This document shows positions 38,254 through 38,424 of a DNA stretch of 38,424 bases, in pieces (position 1 is the stretch's first letter; each line of letters begins with the position of its first letter). Both the position numbers and the translations under genes were made by a program. Source of the stretch: CAIUVD01 sp044338255 (GTDB taxonomy: Bacteria > Planctomycetota > UBA11346); assembly GCA_044338255.1 (NCBI GenBank), contig JBIILZ010000025.1:1-38424 (forward strand), read 5' to 3'. The notes under the pieces are model-generated. The model made no database searches. It was not told where the DNA came from and saw only the letters and a program-made list of their open reading frames with translations.

Positions 38254-38297
38254 AGGAGGTGTCCTTTCGCCGCGCCACAGCCTGACCGCGCGCAGGG

Positions 38298-38342
38298 GTC
38301 AAGGCCGCGCAGCGCCGTGCCCCCGGCACGGGCAGCCTTGAC
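38298..38342. repeat. Nested inverted repeat at right edge
   Basis: Outer arms gtcaaggc (38298-38305) and gccttgac (38335-38342) enclose an inner 7-bp stem (38315-38321 with 38325-38331, loop ccc). It precedes the direct repeat at 38349 and may belong to the same mobile-element end. Confidence 0.6.
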
Positions 38343-38348
38343 GCTGTG

Positions 38349-38391
38349 CAGTCTCAAAACTCTGACCGCTTCCAGTCTCAAAACTCTGGCC
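38349..38391. repeat. Direct repeat resembling a transposon end
   Basis: Two 19-base copies (38349-38367, 38373-38391) differing at one base, 24 bases apart, then a related gtccaaagtgaccgg. Multiple short repeats of this kind are typical of ends of some insertion sequences (IS21-like layout). No transposase lies within the window, so the element, if real, would extend to the right. Confidence 0.4.
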
Positions 38392-38424
38392 GGGTCCAAA
38401 GTGACCGGCCCTGATGGGTCTCCT

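Noticed and set aside
1..38424. tRNA or rRNA genes
   Set aside because: No cloverleaf with TTCRANNC arms or rRNA-like segment was noticed in the intergenic gaps; a covariance-model search was not possible.

Overview
The window is high-GC bacterial chromosome, densely coding and centred on flagellar filament assembly and flagellin glycosylation. It contains three flagellins, FlaG/FliD/FliS, a Maf-type flagellin glycosyltransferase and a nearly complete pseudaminic-acid-type nonulosonate pathway. Around these lie two methyl-accepting chemotaxis proteins, a CheY, an NtrC-type sigma-54 activator and two Hanks-type Ser/Thr kinases. Lgt and a lipoprotein amidase show a cell with lipoproteins and peptidoglycan. 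The kinase architectures, sigma-54 flagellin promoters, an S23 four-helix-bundle gene and many 7-bp-period intergenic repeats suggest the Planctomycetota/Verrucomicrobiota/Lentisphaerota grouping, with Planctomycetota as best guess. This is inference; no rRNA is present.

Layout: 85-4224 (minus) is a kinase - cheY - ntrC-like signalling operon. A 48-bp perfect palindrome lies between it and the divergent tig (4447-5730). Behind tig are two tandem copies of a structured element, each ending in an intrinsic terminator (5772-6074). A secreted protein and a chemoreceptor follow (6332-8815), then a broken BrnT toxin with an intact HTH antitoxin (8954-9630). A divergent flagellin is on the minus strand (9643-11301). 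The plus-strand sugar operon follows (11388-19579): pseC, pseB, a cytidylyltransferase/aminotransferase fusion, an aldo/keto reductase, pseG, a formyltransferase and pseI. Several of these genes overlap by 4-26 bases. On the minus strand, 19581-26553 carries fliC3, fliC2, the Maf glycosyltransferase, a helical-repeat protein and a methyltransferase. On the plus strand, 26875-29771 is flaG-fliD-fliS, followed by a second chemoreceptor (29900-31465), a DUF4388-kinase fusion, lgt, a convergent Tat-type lipoprotein amidase, a dienelactone hydrolase, an unknown protein coupled to an aldehyde dehydrogenase, and at the right edge heptamer arrays, an S23 gene and a possible transposon-end-like repeat.

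How it fits together: four GG-N10-GC sigma-54-type elements precede all three flagellins and flaG-fliD-fliS, and the NtrC-type protein at 85-1515 is a candidate activator. The sugar operon would make a CMP-nonulosonate; Maf would transfer it to flagellin; FliS, FliD and FlaG handle export, capping and filament length. The sugar operon lacks a recognisable PseH acetyltransferase but has a formyltransferase and an extra fused aminotransferase, which points to a modified, possibly N-formylated, sugar. Repeats with 7-bp periodicity occur at five or more intergenic sites and are the most striking unexplained structure.
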